This document shows, piece by piece, positions 61,601-64,000 of a DNA stretch of 64,000 bases. The stretch is from Pteria penguin (Eukaryota > Mollusca > Bivalvia > Pterioida > Pteriidae). The position numbers and the translations under genes were made by a program. The stretch's first letter is position 1. Each line of letters starts with the position of its first letter. Where the stretch lies: positions 36,064,316-36,128,315 of the forward strand of contig CM068587.1 in the NCBI GenBank assembly GCA_035048485.1, read 5' to 3'. Below the pieces are notes generated by a model, which had not been told where the DNA came from, did no database searches, and saw only the letters and a program-made list of their open reading frames with translations.

Positions 61601-63725
61601 TCTGGTAAAGAAATACATTATTGATATCGTTATGATTAGATTCACGTTATTGGGTCGGAGGAACAGACATTATAGTAGAAGGAGAATGGATTTGGGTACA
61701 GTCTCAACAACAGTTTGTCTATTCTGATTGGTATCCAGGACAACCAAATAATTACGGTATATATGATATAATAAATAAATATTGATAATACACCAAAATC
61801 ATCATAGTTTTCTCTCATCTAAAAATTTTAATCTTTTATGTTTACCCACACTTATCGTTCATAACGAAATAGCATTCATGAATGTCCCCACGATATTATT
61901 GTCACTGCTACTATCTTTCTGTAATATTTAAGTTTGTGTAATACCTGATCTGTTTTTCAAGACAATAACCATCAGTTAACCGTGACGTGTGGTGAAACTT
62001 CAATAGGTATTAGATTAAGTTTGTAAAGTTATTAAACAAATGCTTATCCGTTTGAACAACTGATTCCAAATAAGTTACATAGATATCTCCATACTTTATT
62101 GGTCATTGGAAGTTTAAGAAACAGATATTGATCTAGTCTTTATCGCTGTCATGAAAACCTAGACAAGATCTGAGTTAATGGCTTGTTATGAATCCAATAT
62201 ACACATATTTTATGCGAAGATCTGAAAGTTTTAAAACATTTTTGAAAGATCGAGCGTGACATTTATTTATTAAATTAAGACAAACTGAATATTGAAGTTT
62301 AATCAAGTTGTCGGTTTCAAAATATAAAACAGGTAGCAAAATTTCATTAATCTGCTTATAATTTACAATATATTTGTATACACTTGTTAGTGCTTATAAC
62401 CTATTCAGTTGACATTTAATTTGTTTATGGAATATAATAGGTGATCAACATTGTTTAGCCATGAGATTAGACTTCGGATATAAATGGACTGACGATCAAT
62501 GTATGGAGAAATATGCTTATATATGCGAGAAGCCGTGAGTATCATAGTTACATGTTATCACTTTGTTAGTTATGAGGTTAAAATTCTAATATCAACTTCA
62601 TGTTTAGTTTGAAAGCATTATTTACAATGCATTCAAACTAAACATTAAGTTTATATTAGATACGTAATTCTGTTTAAAATCTTTCATTTACTCACTACTG
62701 AGTGATTGTAGTAACTCTAATTAGTCGTTAGTTTTTACATAAACCTGGTCTCACCTCGATTTTATTGGGGTTCACATTTGTCTGAATGACACTATTCACG
62801 ACATTGTTCTTTTATTCCATGGACTATGAGATATGGTTTACTTCTTTGTTTTTTACTTAATTTGTAAAATTGTAGAAAACTGTTTTCCTATACGTATGAT
62901 GCCCAGTCTGTTCTTATCCATGCATTTCCTATGTGGCGTTAGTAATTTCACACATGTGTCGCTGATGTACATCTCATATAAATCTCAGGAACCCTTTGTG
63001 TTTCTCGTAAGGAATTTTATATAATTAGGATACCTTGCTTGGTAATGAGCTAAAGGGAACATATCTAAATTTAACTTCCTTTTTTCAATACATGATTTTA
63101 GACCAAAATACTTTGTATAGGGTTGGGAGGGAGTGGAAGTTGTATCTAGCACGAAAAAAAAATCGTATGACAACAAATTTCAATTACATCTTGTGGTTTT
63201 GGGAATTTTGATGAATTAAATTCTACTTTGTTTTTACATACACAGAAAACCAAATCCATCAATAATGAGGGACATATTCTTTGAAGACTATTCTTCTTTT
63301 CGTAATATAAATAATATTTTAACCTTCATCTAATATAGAGCATTTAAAATCCATATCTACTGAGTTTCCCCACAACTAAATTAAATTTATTTTCATACAT
63401 GGTGATCTGACACTGGCGTCTACAAGGAAGAAAGGAAAGTTACTGACTCAGTCGTATTACAGAAGTCATCATGGAAATATATGTATATAATATTGTTTAG
63501 GCTTAAAAAACAGTCCTGATCAGTCATATTTTATAATAACCAATAAACTCTCTGTATGTGTACTATTGCTAAATACAGAAGTGAAAAATCTGGTTAGATC
63601 CATTAACAGTTTCAGTGTAAATAATTTTATGAAAAATTTACTGTTTATCAAACAAAGTCGCTAATTTGGAGTTTAACACTTTATTTCTTAGGAATGAAGG
63701 AAACCCTGTCGAAATATTGGGATAG
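55601..63725 (+). CDS. Secreted C-type lectin, paralog L2
   Basis: Six exons: 55601-55646 (MRSLIVYIALVVVVY), 59598-59677 (GCPNGWLQYKMSCYHFSRDN, TWVDAA), 60809-60899 (KVCELFKSSLVAIEDSAEEN), 61640-61756 (RYWVGGTDIIVEGEWIWVQS, WYPGQPNNY), 62441-62534 (GDQHCLAMRLDFGYKWTDDQ, C..YAYICEKP) and 63692-63725 (NEGNPVEILG and stop). Every exon has the same length and phase as in L1, and the product is again 153 residues with six Cys, WVGG, QPN and WTD. Intron sizes differ because of separate insertions. A gtgagt donor at the end of exon 5 overlaps a TGA, so an intron-retaining transcript would end at CEKP. A further donor-like site (ag|gtaaat) lies after the stop, at 63748. Role and uncertainty as for L1. 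The pair arose by inverted duplication. Confidence 0.88.
56575..57035 (+). pseudogene. RT relics in intron 1 of L2
   Basis: 56575-56690 pairs with 52400-52530 of L1. A repeat R fragment (gtaaccggttaaccacacc, ggtcggtatcgtaac) lies at 56698-56790. 56925-57035 reads IQYADKILSIYNNHFDTYLH, a degraded YIDD region. Confidence 0.5.
57462..59013. mobile_element. Candidate 1.55-kb TIR element in intron 1 of L2
   Basis: Exact 15-base inverted ends aggtagcgattgcaa (57462-57476) and ttgcaatcgctacct (58999-59013). Flanks aacctta and caaacctt could be a worn 8-base target duplication. I found no equivalent in intron 1 of L1. No coding region. A ggatctgccactgaa string (58387) hints at a second, nested MITE. 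Confidence 0.5.
59690..60357 (+). pseudogene. RT relic in intron 2 of L2
   Basis: actgtgtcagcataataagc right after exon 2 matches L1. 59960-60090 reads ESSSFAS, LDVLLKFDQNCKLITSLHD, KFDNFNFPI. The tail at 60290-60357 (caggtgtgaccgatcagcag) is the element's 3' region and is hit by a SINE. Confidence 0.6.
60370..60543 (+). mobile_element. tRNA-derived SINE with 12-bp target-site duplication
   Basis: The head gggacaggcttggtgtagtg and B box gggttcgattccc are strongly tRNA-like. The body catgtcgcgatataactgaa, gcgacgtaaaacaccaatc and an aacc tail follow. The target duplication tccaagggccct is exact at 60358-60369 and 60544-60555. It is the same family as 24969-25139. Confidence 0.9.
62743..62845 (+). 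repeat. RT-element tail fragment in intron 5 of L2
   Basis: Matches 54988-55090 (tctcacctcgattttattgg, tttgtctgaa, ggactatgagatatggttta). Confidence 0.7.
62846..63691. other. Intron 5 of L2, remainder
   Basis: A short R-repeat fragment (gttactgactcagtcgtatt, cagaagtcatcatgg) lies at 63440-63475. No other feature. Confidence 0.45.
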
Positions 63726-64000
63726 TGGAGCAGTGTATGATATCAGGTAAATACTAGTCTATATTACTGCATATAATGACTGTCTGTTCAAATGACTGTC
63801 CTAAATGGCTCCCGCAAATACGGTATAATCAAAGATATTTTTAAATATGATTTATATACCTTATATGTCCTAATTCTACATGTTGTTATGGATGTACATG
63901 GTAATATTTGTTACAGGGCGAGTCAGACCTCTTTTCATGTTTCCAGTATTTTTATAATTCTATTATTGTTATTTTAATTTTCTTGCTGTTTTCTTTTTTT

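Noticed and set aside
63692..63750. Reading GMKETLSKYWDSG as the coding frame of the last lectin exon
   Set aside because: It looks conserved in both copies, but the splice phase set by exon 5 requires the other frame, which ends at a stop conserved in both paralogs.

Overview
The window is eukaryotic: AT-rich, split genes with GT-AG introns, TA microsatellites, tRNA-derived SINEs and many decayed transposons. The mix (SINE families, THAP genes, SAP-SWIM-YqaJ genes, a reverse-transcriptase family with a YIDD core, small secreted C-type lectins, His-rich secreted proteins) suggests a bivalve mollusc, perhaps an oyster. The species call is inference. No rRNA gene, free-standing tRNA gene, CRISPR array or bacterial operon was seen.

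1-9.5 kb is mostly mobile-element debris: a decayed multi-copy gene (1.1-2.35 kb), a Crypton-like DUF3504 relic (5.56-6.15 kb), interspersed repeats, a THAP fragment (8 kb) and a reverse-transcriptase relic (8.6-9.4 kb). 9.59-14.62 kb is the most interesting block. Inverted repeats enclose two convergent genes, a decayed SAP-SWIM-YqaJ nuclease (+) and a THAP protein (-), and a 1340-bp mariner sits inside the THAP coding sequence. 23.14-26.84 kb shows the same plan again: inverted GC-rich ends, a nearly readable six-exon SAP-SWIM-YqaJ gene (+), and only the first THAP exon (-) at the far end. I propose that both are copies of one two-gene, inverted-repeat-bounded mobile element whose ends also act as promoters.

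Three small secreted-protein genes lie in 16-41.3 kb: two tandem paralogs (-; 16.1-19.0 and 31.3-34.2 kb) for His-rich proteins built on a repeated H-A-x-A-V-A unit, and an unrelated-looking acidic four-exon gene (+; 36.6-41.3 kb). MITEs, SINEs and AT tracts lie between them.

42.7-63.7 kb holds a head-to-head pair of paralogous C-type lectin genes (- at 42757-53293, + at 55601-63725). Each has six exons with identical exon lengths, a 153-residue predicted product and a conserved promoter. Their introns carry reverse-transcriptase relics, some shared and therefore older than the duplication, plus a 1062-bp TIR element, a second TIR element and a SINE with clean target-site duplications. Several insertions can be verified against empty sites within this same window.
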